Notes: generated from the letters alone by a model not told the origin. A stretch of 53,332 bases of DNA from an uncultured Eubacteriales bacterium (GCA_934486915.1 CAKSRC010000006.1:1-53332), one strand, 5' to 3'. Positions 9,062-17,440 are shown, counted from the first letter of the stretch. Made by a program: numbers and translations.

Positions 9062-9937
9062 CTATTTTTTAGAAATCTTAGAAAAAAGTTTTTCAGTACT
9101 GATATTGTGCGGTCTTATAAATCGATTGAGATGATAAAGGCACTCCGTGTCATGAGTTATTTTATTAGTTTTTTCTTCACAAGTAAGGGCTGCTTTAAAA
9201 CCAATTCCCTTTAAAATATCAATAGAGTCATTGCTCACAGCACCAAAGGGGAAAGTAAATGCTTGAGATTTAATCCCGGTGTTGTCTAAGATTTCCTGCT
9301 GCATTTTTGTTAGGTCCTTGGTTAGGGCGGCTTGATATTCCTCGTGATTTTCACCTTTTAATTTTTTAGCACCGTTTCTTCTACCTTTTTTATTTGTTGT
9401 GTGCATATCGTATGAGTGGTTTTGTATTTCAACCAATCCCGATGCAGCCATTTCGTTTATGTTATCCCAGGTACAGTGGGCATAGTTTGCGTTTCTATCG
9501 TTACATTGACTGTATATATCAGTGTATTTGCCTATAGGAGAGAGGACCATTTTACAGTTGTATTTTTGTAAAAGCGGGTAAGCGTATAAAAAATTATTGT
9601 AGTAACCGTCATCGAAGGTAATCATTATAGGATTTTCGGGCAGAGGTGTGTTATTGCAGACGTAATTTATTACATCGTCAACAAATATTGTATTGTATTG
9701 ATTGTCTTTTATATATTTTAGGTCACTCTCAAACTCTTCAGGAGAAATAACATATCGTCCTTGATATCTTGGACTTTTGGAAATTCCGTGATACATGATG
9801 ATTGGCAAATGAACGCAATCATCGTCTTTTTCTATTATATTGCCGGCGAATGAAGATATGGCAAAGAATGAGATCCCAAAAATTAATATTAAAAAAGAAA
9901 AAATAAATTTTTTACTTATTTTTATGCTTAAAAACAT
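9062..9937 (-). CDS. Secreted or membrane-anchored polysaccharide deacetylase (NodB family)
   Basis: A carbohydrate esterase family 4 protein, expected to remove N-acetyl groups from peptidoglycan or another exported polysaccharide outside the cell. An N-terminal hydrophobic segment (about residues 8-30, followed by FAGNI) is a signal peptide or anchor. NodB motifs are visible: IMITFDDGY (motif 1, catalytic Asp and metal Asp), NHSYDMH (motif 2, metal histidines) and FPFGAVS (motif 3). An ATG at 9943 is also in frame, but it sits one base from the GGGAG ribosome site, whereas the ATG at 9937 has 7-base spacing; I prefer 9937. It stands alone, diverging from the gene at 10179. Substrate is not determinable from the sequence. 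Confidence 0.9.
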   Translation of the reverse strand: MFLSIKISKKFIFSFLILIFGISFFAISSFAGNIIEKDDDCVHLPIIMYHGISKSPRYQGRYVISPEEFESDLKYIKDNQYNTIFVDDVINYVCNNTPLPENPIMITFDDGYYNNFLYAYPLLQKYNCKMVLSPIGKYTDIYSQCNDRNANYAHCTWDNINEMAASGLVEIQNHSYDMHTTNKKGRRNGAKKLKGENHEEYQAALTKDLTKMQQEILDNTGIKSQAFTFPFGAVSNDSIDILKGIGFKAALTCEEKTNKITHDTECLYHLNRFIRPHNISTEKLFSKISKK

Positions 9938-10178
9938 AGTCATTCTCCCTTTGTATTAGAAATAATACCACTTTTTATATTTATAATAGTGAGTAAAACG
10001 ATATATTACTGTTTTTTATTTTAATGGAGAAAACAAGATTATAATACTATGTTTTTATGGCTATTTGAGTTATATATAGAAGATAGATAAAATATTTTTT
10101 ATGGGACCTTAATATTGCATTTTTACGTTTTGTAGATATATAATATTTAAGTATAATAAGTTTAGTAGGAGTGGTTGA

Positions 10179-10673
10179 TTGAAGTTAAATTTTAGATACA
10201 GACTTGGGAAAAGAGCAATAAAGACCGCATTAGCGGTATCAGTTTGTATATTTATATCTTTTGTATTTAAAAGAGATGATTCATTGTTTTCGGCTATTGC
10301 AGCTATGATTTGTATGCAGCAAACCTATGATGAGACGTTCAAGAGCGGCCTTAATAGGACGATAGGTACAGTATTGGGTGGTGTTTTGGGATATGTGGTT
10401 TTGGAGATAATTTGTCTTATCCCAAACTATAATAACTTTTTTGACATTATAATTGCACCTGTTTGCATCTTGATAGTAATCTATATTTGCAATATGACAG
10501 ATAGAAAGGAATCCATTATAATAGGGTGTATTGTTTTGATAAGTATTGTAGTCCAGCCGGAAAAAAATCTTGGGGATGCATTTTTTTATGTTGTAAACAG
10601 GGTTATAGATACTACTATAGGAATTGTTATAGCTATGGTTATCAATGCATTTATATTTCCTAATAAAAAATAG
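10179..10673 (+). CDS. Small FUSC/aromatic acid exporter (ArAE)-like membrane protein
   Basis: A 164-residue protein made almost entirely of hydrophobic helices (about residues 15-35, 40-50, 63-83, 88-105, 113-125, 138-158). The opening RLGKRAIKTALAVSVCIFI and the QQTYDETFKSGLNRTIGTVLGG stretch match the N-terminal membrane domain of ArAE_1/FUSC-like proteins. Members of that superfamily are mostly putative exporters; a function for this short form is not established. The TTG start is chosen because TAGGAG lies 7 bases upstream. The family often carries a C-terminal cytoplasmic domain, which is absent here, so this is a minimal version. It appears to be monocistronic. Confidence 0.75.
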   Translation: MKLNFRYRLGKRAIKTALAVSVCIFISFVFKRDDSLFSAIAAMICMQQTYDETFKSGLNRTIGTVLGGVLGYVVLEIICLIPNYNNFFDIIIAPVCILIVIYICNMTDRKESIIIGCIVLISIVVQPEKNLGDAFFYVVNRVIDTTIGIVIAMVINAFIFPNKK

Positions 10674-10983
10674 AACAATGAGTTTAGCATAGTCTTGTTG
10701 ACATAAGTAATACTTACTCATATAATGATATTATATTTAATAAGATGTTTGATATGTAATTGTTTTTAAGATAAATAATATTGTCCTTTATTATTCAAAA
10801 ATGGTTAACTTAATAAAGACCTTATATACACCTTGGTTTTCGAGTACCAATCTCGGTAATTTTGCAAAGGCAAAAGAGCTTTTGCCCCAGAGCTTGGGGT
10901 AAGGGCTCTTTTGTTTATTGCTTTATACCTTTTAATAAAAACTTATAAATTAATAAATTAAACGCTTTAAGGAGGAATTTAAG
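10674..10983 (+). promoter_or_regulatory. 310-base gap holding a structured leader (candidate riboswitch/attenuator) of the TrpB2 gene
   Basis: The 3' half contains consecutive RNA elements. A hairpin at 10830-10857 pairs ACC-TTGGT with ACCAA-GGT, with an 8-base loop and a TCTC bulge. A second hairpin at 10869-10886 pairs GGCAAAAG with CTTTTGCC. A competing long hairpin at 10871-10913 pairs CAAAAGAGC with GCTCTTTTG, encloses a CCCC/GGGG stem and is followed by a T-rich tract. The second and third share bases and exclude each other, as in transcription attenuation. The first hairpin superficially recalls the guanidine-IV (mepA) aptamer, but I cannot verify this. The 5' half is AT-rich with no recognised signal. 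No T-box sequence is visible. Confidence 0.55.
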
Positions 10984-12363
10984 ATGTCTAAGATACCGCA
11001 TAGATTTTACTTATCAGAGGATAAAATACCTACCGCTTGGTATAATCTTAGAGCTGATATGAAAGAGCTTCCCGAACCATTACTCAATCCGACAACCCTA
11101 AAGCCTATAAGCGAAGAGGAATTGTACCCTATATTTTGCAAGGAACTTGCCCATCAAGAAATGGATAATGAAGCTCGATTTTTTGAAATTCCCGATGAAA
11201 TACGTCAAATGTATAAGATATATAGGCCATCTCCACTGATTAGGGCATATAATTTAGAGAAATTCTTAGATACTCCCGCGAAAATATATTATAAATTTGA
11301 AGGAAATAATACGTCTGGCAGTCATAAACTTAATTCTGCAATGGCTCAAGCATATTATGCCAAAAAACAGGGGATAACCTCTCTTACAACCGAGACAGGT
11401 GCAGGCCAGTGGGGTACGGCACTATCAGAAGCGTGTGCTTATTTTGGTATTGATCTTACGGTATTTATGGTAAAGGTTTCGTATAATCAAAAGCCATATA
11501 GAAGGACGGTTATGCAAACATTTGGAGCAAATGTTATACCGAGTCCCAGCAACACGACTGAGGCAGGAAGGAAAATTCTTTCGAGTAACCCTGATACCGG
11601 TGGAAGCCTTGGATGCGCTATATCAGAAGCTGTAGAGAGGTCATTGAATACCCCAAACTGTAAATATGTTTTGGGATCAGTATTAAATCAAGTTTTATTG
11701 CATCAGTCGATAATCGGCCTGGAAGCAAAGAAAGCAATGGAAATACTTGCTGAATATCCTGATGTTATAATTGGATGTGCAGGAGGAGGATCCAATCTTG
11801 GTGGACTGATAGCTCCTTTTATGGGGGATAAAATTTTGGGAAGATCAAATCCTGAAATTATAGCCGTTGAACCTGCATCGTGCCCATCCCTTACAAGGGG
11901 TAAATACGCTTACGACTTTTGTGATACGGGAAAAGTCACTCCTATGGCTAAAATGTATACGTTAGGCTGCGGCTTTATACCGTCTGCCAACCATGCGGGA
12001 GGGCTTAGATATCATGGGATGTCTCCGATATTATCTAAACTTTATCATGATGGCTATATGAAGGCGGTTGCTGTTAAACAATCTGATGTTTTTAAGGCAG
12101 CTATAGATTTTGCAAAACATGAAACCATATTGCCTGCACCCGAATCTGCTCATGCTATAAAAGTGGCTATGGACGAAGCACTAAAGTGTAAAGAGTCTGG
12201 GGAATCCAAGACAATCTTATTTGGCCTTACTGGGACGGGGTATTTTGATATGTCGGCATATTCATCCTTTATAGAGCACAAAATGTCAGATTATATCCCC
12301 ACAAACGAGGACTTAGAAAGAGGATTTAAGGATTTACCTAAGATATCAGTTATAAAAAAATAA
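10984..12363 (+). CDS. TrpB2-type (TrpB-like) pyridoxal-phosphate-dependent enzyme
   Basis: A 459-residue fold-type II PLP enzyme of the long TrpB2 branch of tryptophan synthase beta chains (usual TrpB is about 400 residues). The PLP lysine is in GSHKLNSA, followed by TETGAGQWG; the phosphate-binding loop is CAGGGSNLGG. TrpB2 enzymes can condense indole with serine without a TrpA partner, and some deaminate serine. No trpA or other tryptophan gene is nearby, which fits a stand-alone indole-salvage role, but that is inference. Start ATG follows TAAGGAGG. Expression is probably controlled by the structured leader just upstream. Confidence 0.88.
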   Translation: MSKIPHRFYLSEDKIPTAWYNLRADMKELPEPLLNPTTLKPISEEELYPIFCKELAHQEMDNEARFFEIPDEIRQMYKIYRPSPLIRAYNLEKFLDTPAKIYYKFEGNNTSGSHKLNSAMAQAYYAKKQGITSLTTETGAGQWGTALSEACAYFGIDLTVFMVKVSYNQKPYRRTVMQTFGANVIPSPSNTTEAGRKILSSNPDTGGSLGCAISEAVERSLNTPNCKYVLGSVLNQVLLHQSIIGLEAKKAMEILAEYPDVIIGCAGGGSNLGGLIAPFMGDKILGRSNPEIIAVEPASCPSLTRGKYAYDFCDTGKVTPMAKMYTLGCGFIPSANHAGGLRYHGMSPILSKLYHDGYMKAVAVKQSDVFKAAIDFAKHETILPAPESAHAIKVAMDEALKCKESGESKTILFGLTGTGYFDMSAYSSFIEHKMSDYIPTNEDLERGFKDLPKISVIKK

Positions 12364-12368
12364 AAAGC

Positions 12369-12397
12369 TTGCAACTTTTTTGAAAATATGATAATAT
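12369..12397 (+). promoter_or_regulatory. Probable promoter of rpmB
   Basis: TTGCAA, a 17-base spacer and TAATAT lie 40 bases before the rpmB start, immediately after the TrpB2 stop codon. The -35 overlaps a small AAAAAG/CTTTTTT hairpin that could weakly terminate the upstream gene. Confidence 0.5.
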
Positions 12398-12437
12398 ACT
12401 ATATGTTATTCTAAAAGCGTCAAAGGAGGTCGACTAT

Positions 12438-12626
12438 ATGGCAAAATGTGAGATTTGCAGTAAAGATGTTTCTTTCGGAATTAAAGTGTCTCATTCACAT
12501 AGACGTTCCAATAGAACTTGGAAGCCTAATGTTAAACGTGTAAAAACTATTGTGAACGGTACTCCAAAACGTATCCATGTTTGCACTCGCTGTTTACGTT
12601 CGGGCAAAGTAACACGTGCAGTATAA
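12438..12626 (+). CDS. rpmB: 50S ribosomal protein L28
   Basis: A 62-residue protein with the L28 pattern: MAKCEICSKDVSFG at the start, SHSHRRSNRTWKPNV in the middle and VCTRCLRSGKVTRA at the end. Two CxxC pairs (C4/C7 and the CTRC near residues 53-56) mark the zinc-binding form of L28. It binds 23S rRNA in the large subunit. Start ATG follows CAAAGGAGG. It is flanked by its own promoter and a terminator, so it is a single-gene unit, as is common for rpmB in Firmicutes. Confidence 0.97.
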   Translation: MAKCEICSKDVSFGIKVSHSHRRSNRTWKPNVKRVKTIVNGTPKRIHVCTRCLRSGKVTRAV

Positions 12627-12643
12627 GGAAATATACATCTTTT

Positions 12644-12667
12644 AGGAACCTTAATCGGTTCCTTTTT
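12644..12667 (+). terminator. Intrinsic terminator of rpmB
   Basis: AGGAACC pairs with GGTTCCT around TTAATC and runs directly into TTTTT. It lies 18 bases after the rpmB stop and separates it from yebC. Confidence 0.8.
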
Positions 12668-12711
12668 ATTATGATTTTAAAATTCGCAAGTGCTATTAGG
12701 AGGAAAATTAT

Positions 12712-13437
12712 ATGTCAGGGCATTCAAAATGGAGTACGATTAAACATAAAAAAGAAAAAGCTGATGGAAAAAGGGCTAAAATTTTTACGAAAATAGGTCG
12801 TGAATTAGCAGTTGCTGTTAGGAATGGAGGAAGTCCGGATCCGTTGATAAACTCCAAACTAAGGGATTGCATTGCAAAAGCAAAAGCTAATAATGTGCCA
12901 AATGATAATATTGAGAGAATTATCAAAAAGGCAGCAGGCGAGGGAGACACTAATAAATACGAGAATATTAGATATGAGGGATACGGTCCTTGTGGGGTTG
13001 CGGTTATCGTAGAAACATTGACTGATAATCGAAATCGTACCGCAGGAGATTTGCGCCATTATTTCGATAAATTTGGTGGGAATATGGGTACTCCTGGCTG
13101 TGTATCATTCATGTTTTCCCAAAAGGGTGTTATCGTCATATTAAAGGAAGAGGCAGAAGAAAATAGCCTTATGGAGGCAGCTCTTGAAGCCGGTGCAGAG
13201 GACTTTATTGTAGATGAGGAGATATTTACTATCTATACGGACCCAGCAGACTTTAGCAGCGTAAGGGAAGGTCTTGAAAGTAAAGGTTATAATATTGAAT
13301 CTGCTGAAGTAGAGATGGTGCCAAGTACTTATACTAAAATAGAGGATGAAGAATCTTTGTCTAAGATGTATAAACTTTTAGACATTTTGGAAGATAATGA
13401 TGATGTCCAAAATGTATGGCACAATTTAGATGATTGA
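12712..13437 (+). CDS. yebC: YebC/PmpR/TACO1 family protein
   Basis: A 241-residue protein of usual family length, opening with the signature MSGHSKWSTIKHKK and carrying the conserved GRELAVAVRNGG and YEGYGPCGVAVIVE segments. The family includes DNA-binding regulators (PmpR) and, more recently, translation factors that help ribosomes through difficult sequences (TACO1/YebC); which applies here cannot be read from the sequence. Start ATG follows TAGGAGG. It lies between two terminators (12644 and 13453), so it is probably monocistronic. Confidence 0.96.
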   Translation: MSGHSKWSTIKHKKEKADGKRAKIFTKIGRELAVAVRNGGSPDPLINSKLRDCIAKAKANNVPNDNIERIIKKAAGEGDTNKYENIRYEGYGPCGVAVIVETLTDNRNRTAGDLRHYFDKFGGNMGTPGCVSFMFSQKGVIVILKEEAEENSLMEAALEAGAEDFIVDEEIFTIYTDPADFSSVREGLESKGYNIESAEVEMVPSTYTKIEDEESLSKMYKLLDILEDNDDVQNVWHNLDD

Positions 13438-13452
13438 TAGGGATAAAGAACG

Positions 13453-13482
13453 AAGCTTACCAAATTGTCGGTAAGCTTTATT
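13453..13482 (+). terminator. Intrinsic terminator of yebC
   Basis: A perfect 9-bp stem AAGCTTACC/GGTAAGCTT with an 8-base loop is followed by a T-rich stretch, 15 bases after the yebC stop. Confidence 0.8.
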
Positions 13483-13488
13483 ATTTTA

Positions 13489-13518
13489 TTGAAATAAGTG
13501 TAAATATTATGATATAAT
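13489..13518 (+). promoter_or_regulatory. Probable promoter of the triple core-binding protein gene
   Basis: TTGAAA, an 18-base spacer and a perfect TATAAT lie 40 bases before the start codon at 13558. Confidence 0.55.
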
Positions 13519-13557
13519 ATCTACAATAAAGGCGAATTTTGAGGAGATAAACGAGTA

Positions 13558-15387
13558 ATGCATGATAATAATCCTAAGGACAATGAAAAAGGCTATGGTA
13601 ATGAGAACAATCCAAATAGGCAGATGCCAAAAATATATAGACCCCAATTGATAGGTGGTCAAGTTCCCAATAGGTTGCAGGCTGTTAATCTTGGAAATCT
13701 TCCACCTGTCCCTATGTTTGGAAAAATCCCGAATATGGATAATCTACGTGGTCAAAATATTAATCCTTTACCGCAGGTTATGCCTAGAGACATTGTAAAT
13801 CCACCTAAACGGCAAATATTTTTAGAGGACATTCAGTTACCCGGGTTTGAGGAGCTTTTCGGGCAGGAAAATCAACAAATTGAACCTGTTCAACAGGTTA
13901 AACCGGCACAACAAGTGGTACAACCGACGAACGGCAATTTTAGGTATGCAAATGATCTCAATGATCCTCAAGTTCTAAAGGATTGGGATGATTATCTAGA
14001 ATCAATTCAACTGGCTAAGGGTACTCGCTACAATTACAAAAGATACATAAAATGGTTCTTTGATTATATGAAAGTGCAGAAGATATCAAATCCTTCATTG
14101 GATGATGTTTTAAACTATATTAGGTATGAAAAAGTGGTTAAGAACACAACAATAGAAGCCGCAAGAATAGTTATCTCAGGGATAAGGCGGTTTTTTACTT
14201 GGACCTCCACATATAACATGTATCCGAATATTATGTTGCGTGTGTTCACAAATATGGTAGATGAAATATATAAAGAGAAAAATCAAGTACCTCAAGAATT
14301 GAGTGATCCAAATTCTGAAGATAATGAATTTCGGGCACTTGAGGAGATCCTGGGGGCTGCAAATCAACAGTTACAGCCGAGAAGAAGGGGTCAGCAATTG
14401 AAGCCGCAAAATGCTTTTAGTGGTTTGCAGCAAGCGCAGGACTATATCGAATTGCAACAAAAAAAGGACCGCCTTAAAGAAATGTTAGATAGTCTTGCAG
14501 GCCTAGGTAGGATTGATGACCCTAAGGTTAAGGAGGCCTGGGAGTTGTATCTAGGGATATATGCAGCGGGAAAAAGTACAGACTATAAGTATCAAATCCA
14601 ATTATATGTCAATGAATTCCTTGACTGTTTAGAAGGAGATAGTAAATCAAATCCGTCGAGTGAGAATATTTTAGGCTTCATTGAAAGTATCAAGAAAGCT
14701 AGGGGAATCTCATGTGGAACTGCACAGGAGTTTTTATACCACATAAAATTCTTCTTTAGGTTCGTTTCGGAATTCGGCATATATGACGATGTTTCGTTAG
14801 GTTTGACGCCAATGCACATAAGGGAGATTTATGGGGTGGTGCCCCCTAGTAAGAAACCACGTATTAGGAAAACTCTTAGCAGTAGAGTTCTACTTGTTAT
14901 GAAAAAAAGACAGGTTTTTGAACAAATAATGCAAGAAGATTATCCCAACCATAAATTAGACCCCGAGTATATAACAGCCTACATACACGATATAAAAGGA
15001 GACTCCGATTACTTTAAACCACTGTTATGCCTTAGAGAGTACCTCGAGAAAAATCATATATCAGAATTGATTATCAACGATATAACTACCTTTATCGTGA
15101 ATAATAAGGATATGTTTAGGACCAATGGTTCGATATTTAACTTTTTGGAACAACTTAAGCAATTCTTTGCTTGGACATCAAAAAATACGTCATTAGACGG
15201 ACAAATACTATATCCTGATATAGGGAAGTTTTTAGATGGAGTAGACTTGATAGATGCTTTATTAATGCGGCTTGATCCTAATAATCATGTCAAAAACAAG
15301 CAGCAGGATCGTGTAAAACCTGGGTCTATACGCGACTTAATGGAATGCCTGGGGCTTGAGACAGAAAGCAGTTCAGAAGAACAATAA
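13558..15387 (+). CDS. Unknown protein with three tandem integrase-type SAM-like/core-binding repeats and no catalytic domain
   Basis: A 609-residue protein. Residues 1-130 are Pro/Asn/Gln-rich, without signal peptide. Residues 136-235 resemble the N-terminal SAM-like core-binding domain of tyrosine recombinases: WDDYLESIQLAKGTRYNYK, then YIKWFFDYM, then IRRFFTWTS. A second copy lies at about 320-420 (WELYLGIYAAGKSTDYKYQ, IKFFFRFVSEFG) and a third, more diverged, at about 460-565 (LREYLEKNH, LKQFFAWTSKN). No recombinase catalytic domain (Arg...His-x-x-Arg...Tyr) follows; the protein ends soon after the third copy. It could be a multivalent DNA-binding or architectural protein derived from an integrase. 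It has its own promoter and terminator neighbours and no mobile-element context. I do not recognise a characterised family. Confidence 0.75.
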   Translation: MHDNNPKDNEKGYGNENNPNRQMPKIYRPQLIGGQVPNRLQAVNLGNLPPVPMFGKIPNMDNLRGQNINPLPQVMPRDIVNPPKRQIFLEDIQLPGFEELFGQENQQIEPVQQVKPAQQVVQPTNGNFRYANDLNDPQVLKDWDDYLESIQLAKGTRYNYKRYIKWFFDYMKVQKISNPSLDDVLNYIRYEKVVKNTTIEAARIVISGIRRFFTWTSTYNMYPNIMLRVFTNMVDEIYKEKNQVPQELSDPNSEDNEFRALEEILGAANQQLQPRRRGQQLKPQNAFSGLQQAQDYIELQQKKDRLKEMLDSLAGLGRIDDPKVKEAWELYLGIYAAGKSTDYKYQIQLYVNEFLDCLEGDSKSNPSSENILGFIESIKKARGISCGTAQEFLYHIKFFFRFVSEFGIYDDVSLGLTPMHIREIYGVVPPSKKPRIRKTLSSRVLLVMKKRQVFEQIMQEDYPNHKLDPEYITAYIHDIKGDSDYFKPLLCLREYLEKNHISELIINDITTFIVNNKDMFRTNGSIFNFLEQLKQFFAWTSKNTSLDGQILYPDIGKFLDGVDLIDALLMRLDPNNHVKNKQQDRVKPGSIRDLMECLGLETESSSEEQ

Positions 15388-15419
15388 AAATAAAATTGAA
15401 ATATCTCGAGGAGCATAAT

Positions 15420-15454
15420 TAATACACACATACGTATATGTATGTGTGTTATTA
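15420..15454. repeat. Perfect (AC)n/(GT)n inverted repeat
   Basis: ACACACATAC and GTATGTGTGT flank GTATAT, extended by AAT/ATT on the outside, in the 163-base gap before the WYL regulator gene. It has no T-run directly after it on the plus strand, so it could be a terminator-like or cruciform structure or a protein-binding palindrome. It precedes the WYL promoter by about 30 bases. Confidence 0.6.
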
Positions 15455-15486
15455 TTATATGTTAATAAAAGTAACAACACTTAATG

Positions 15487-15515
15487 TGTACAAAATATCG
15501 ATTACGTGGTAAAAT
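15487..15515 (+). promoter_or_regulatory. Probable promoter of the WYL regulator gene
   Basis: TGTACA, a 17-base spacer and TAAAAT lie 53 bases upstream of the chosen GTG start. Confidence 0.4.
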
Positions 15516-15568
15516 CATTAAACAGTCGTTATTGTTGTTATATTTAATATTTGGAAGGAGAGTTTTTT

Positions 15569-16600
15569 GTGTTGCAAAAGTCAAAACAAAAAGTAAAACT
15601 GCTTACATTGATTGATATATTCAATAAAAAGACCGATGATGATCATCCATTAACAGCCGTGCAATTATGTGAAAAATTAAAAGAAGATGGGATAATTGCG
15701 GAAAGGAAGTCTATATATAGTGATATAGAGGTTCTCATTAACTATGGAATTGATATTAATAAGGCGCAAAACCATAAGCGAGGATTTTATTTGGCTACAA
15801 GAAAATTTGAACTTCCGGAGATAAGATTACTGATCGATGCTGTTTTATCAGCACCGTTTATAACGCAAAAAAAGACAAATGAACTCATACAAAAACTTAA
15901 GTCTTTGCTTAGTGACTATCAAGCTGAGCAGATAAGTAAGCAAATTAACAATAAAAGTAGAGTTAAATGTCAAAATGAAGAGATTTATTATAACATTGAT
16001 GCGATTTATAGGGCAATAAAATCGCAAAAGAAAGTTCAGTTTACGTATTACCACAGAAGAATAATAAATGAAGAGGTATCATTTGATAGGGGACGGAGGA
16101 TTACAGTTAGCCCTTATGATCTTTTATGGTCAAATGATAAATATTATCTTATCGCTAATAATGAACAGGGCATGGGGATAAGTAATTATCGCCTTGATAG
16201 GATGAAGGGAATTAAAGTATCAAAGGAAGACTTGATTGTATATGATAAGGTTATAAATGATGGAAAAGAATTTGATATTTTGAAATACAAAAAAAGAAGT
16301 ATAAATATAGGCTATGGTCAAATAAGTACAATTGAACTTTTATGTAAAAAGGATTTTGTTGATGTAATAATCGACAAATTTGGAACTAATATAAGCTTAT
16401 ATAACAAAGGTGGCAATGGATTTTTAGCTATTATAAACACATATTTAAATGAAGAGCTTATAAAGTGGTTAGTACAAAACGGTGATATAATAATGGTTAA
16501 ATCTCCCGAAATACTAAGGAGAAGGGTAGTAAAAAAAATTAAGGGGATAAACCAAGTTTATAGAGTACAAAAGCCCAATAATATAATACATAACAATTAG
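15569..16600 (+). CDS. HTH-WYL domain transcriptional regulator
   Basis: A 343-residue protein of the HTH_11/WYL type. Residues 1-70 form a winged helix-turn-helix (VQLCEKLKEDG, RKSIYSDIEVL). The middle contains the WYL ligand-sensing fold with SPYDLLWSNDKYYLIA and NYRLDRMKGI, and a C-terminal WCX-like region follows (NTYLNEELIKWLVQNGDI). Such proteins sense small ligands or nucleic acids and control local or stress-related genes; the target here is unknown. An in-frame TTG at 15551 overlaps the ribosome site GAAGGAG, so the GTG at 15569, 8 bases after it, is the likely start. Its stop overlaps the stop of the convergent mntP, leaving no room for a terminator. Confidence 0.85.
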   Translation: MLQKSKQKVKLLTLIDIFNKKTDDDHPLTAVQLCEKLKEDGIIAERKSIYSDIEVLINYGIDINKAQNHKRGFYLATRKFELPEIRLLIDAVLSAPFITQKKTNELIQKLKSLLSDYQAEQISKQINNKSRVKCQNEEIYYNIDAIYRAIKSQKKVQFTYYHRRIINEEVSFDRGRRITVSPYDLLWSNDKYYLIANNEQGMGISNYRLDRMKGIKVSKEDLIVYDKVINDGKEFDILKYKKRSINIGYGQISTIELLCKKDFVDVIIDKFGTNISLYNKGGNGFLAIINTYLNEELIKWLVQNGDIIMVKSPEILRRRVVKKIKGINQVYRVQKPNNIIHNN

Positions 16601-17169
16601 AAAAATAGGTGCTCAATTAATGTTTTTGTTCCCATTATTATAAGGATAATGCCGCCAAATATTTCAGCCTTAGATGAGAATAGAGTTCCAAATTTTTTAC
16701 CCATAAAAATTCCGGCAATACATATTAAAAATGTTATTATTCCTATTAGTAATGTTGAGATAATCATTAATTTAAAACTATACGCACCTATGGTTAAAGG
16801 AAGAAGTATTCCTGCCGCTAAAGCATCAATACTTGTGGCAATAGACAATATTATTAAGGTTTTAAAACTTGTGGCGGTGCTTATTTTAGCATCGCCATCA
16901 TGTATAGCTCCATATATCATTTTTATCCCTATATATGCCAACAAAAAGAATGCTATCCAATGGTCTATTTGTGATATGAGGCTTTCTCCTGCTCTACAAA
17001 TTCCCCAGCCTATTATAGGCATGAGAAATTGAAAAAATCCAAATGAAAATGCTATTTTTAATAATTTAAAAAAATTCATGTTTTTTTCAGTAGTACCAAT
17101 AGTTATGGAAACTGCAAAAGCATCCATGGAAAGACCAACAGCTATTGTAAAAAGTCCTATATAATCCAT
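16597..17169 (-). CDS. mntP: Manganese efflux pump MntP
   Basis: A 190-residue, six-helix membrane protein of the MntP (YebN) family, which exports Mn2+. Two repeats each carry an acidic helix: GLSMDAFAVSIT near the N terminus and ATSIDALAAGILLP in the second half. The aspartates in these are the family's transport residues. The length is normal. Start ATG follows AAAAGGAG. In some bacteria the family is controlled by the yybP-ykoY riboswitch, but I see no convincing one in the 17170-17440 gap. Confidence 0.95.
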   Translation of the reverse strand: MDYIGLFTIAVGLSMDAFAVSITIGTTEKNMNFFKLLKIAFSFGFFQFLMPIIGWGICRAGESLISQIDHWIAFFLLAYIGIKMIYGAIHDGDAKISTATSFKTLIILSIATSIDALAAGILLPLTIGAYSFKLMIISTLLIGIITFLICIAGIFMGKKFGTLFSSKAEIFGGIILIIMGTKTLIEHLFF

Positions 17170-17305
17170 TATTTACTCCTTTTAAATATTTATATTTTAG
17201 ATTATGATTATGTACAGTTAATATGATTTTATGAATAATGATACAACATTTAAGTAAGAATAACAATACCAAGATATAAAGATTATGTCTTATAGGCCTA
17301 TGCTA

Positions 17306-17352
17306 TTGACATTTTTTATTTGCTAGTGCATAATAATTATTGGAAATTATTA
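17306..17352 (+). promoter_or_regulatory. ptsH promoter with overlapping inverted repeat
   Basis: TTGACA (17306-17311), a 17-base spacer and CATAAT (17329-17334) form a strong promoter. A perfect 8-bp inverted repeat, TAATAATT-N6-AATTATTA (17331-17352), overlaps the -10 and start site, the position of a repressor operator or a 5' RNA hairpin. The rest of the 271-base gap before ptsH shows a short GTAAG/CTTAC hairpin at about 17368-17397 and nothing else recognisable. Confidence 0.65.
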
Positions 17353-17440
17353 TATGGATGCAGTTGTAAGTAATTCTATATAATCAAAAGCTTACGTGAT
17401 TTATGTTAACGAATTTAATATTAGAAGGGCAGTGTAATTA

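Noticed and set aside
10281..10721. Minus-strand frame of 146 codons opposite the ArAE-like gene
   Set aside because: It is a low-complexity shadow; the plus frame has membrane helices, a family pattern and a ribosome site.
10741..10983. Tryptophan T-box leader before the TrpB2 gene
   Set aside because: I find no T-box bulge sequence or specifier stem, and the hairpin layout differs.
13558..15387. Active integrase or prophage remnant
   Set aside because: There is no catalytic recombinase domain, attachment repeat, tRNA or phage gene nearby.
16649..17032. Plus-strand frame of 127 codons inside mntP
   Set aside because: It is antisense to a recognised transporter and has no ribosome site.
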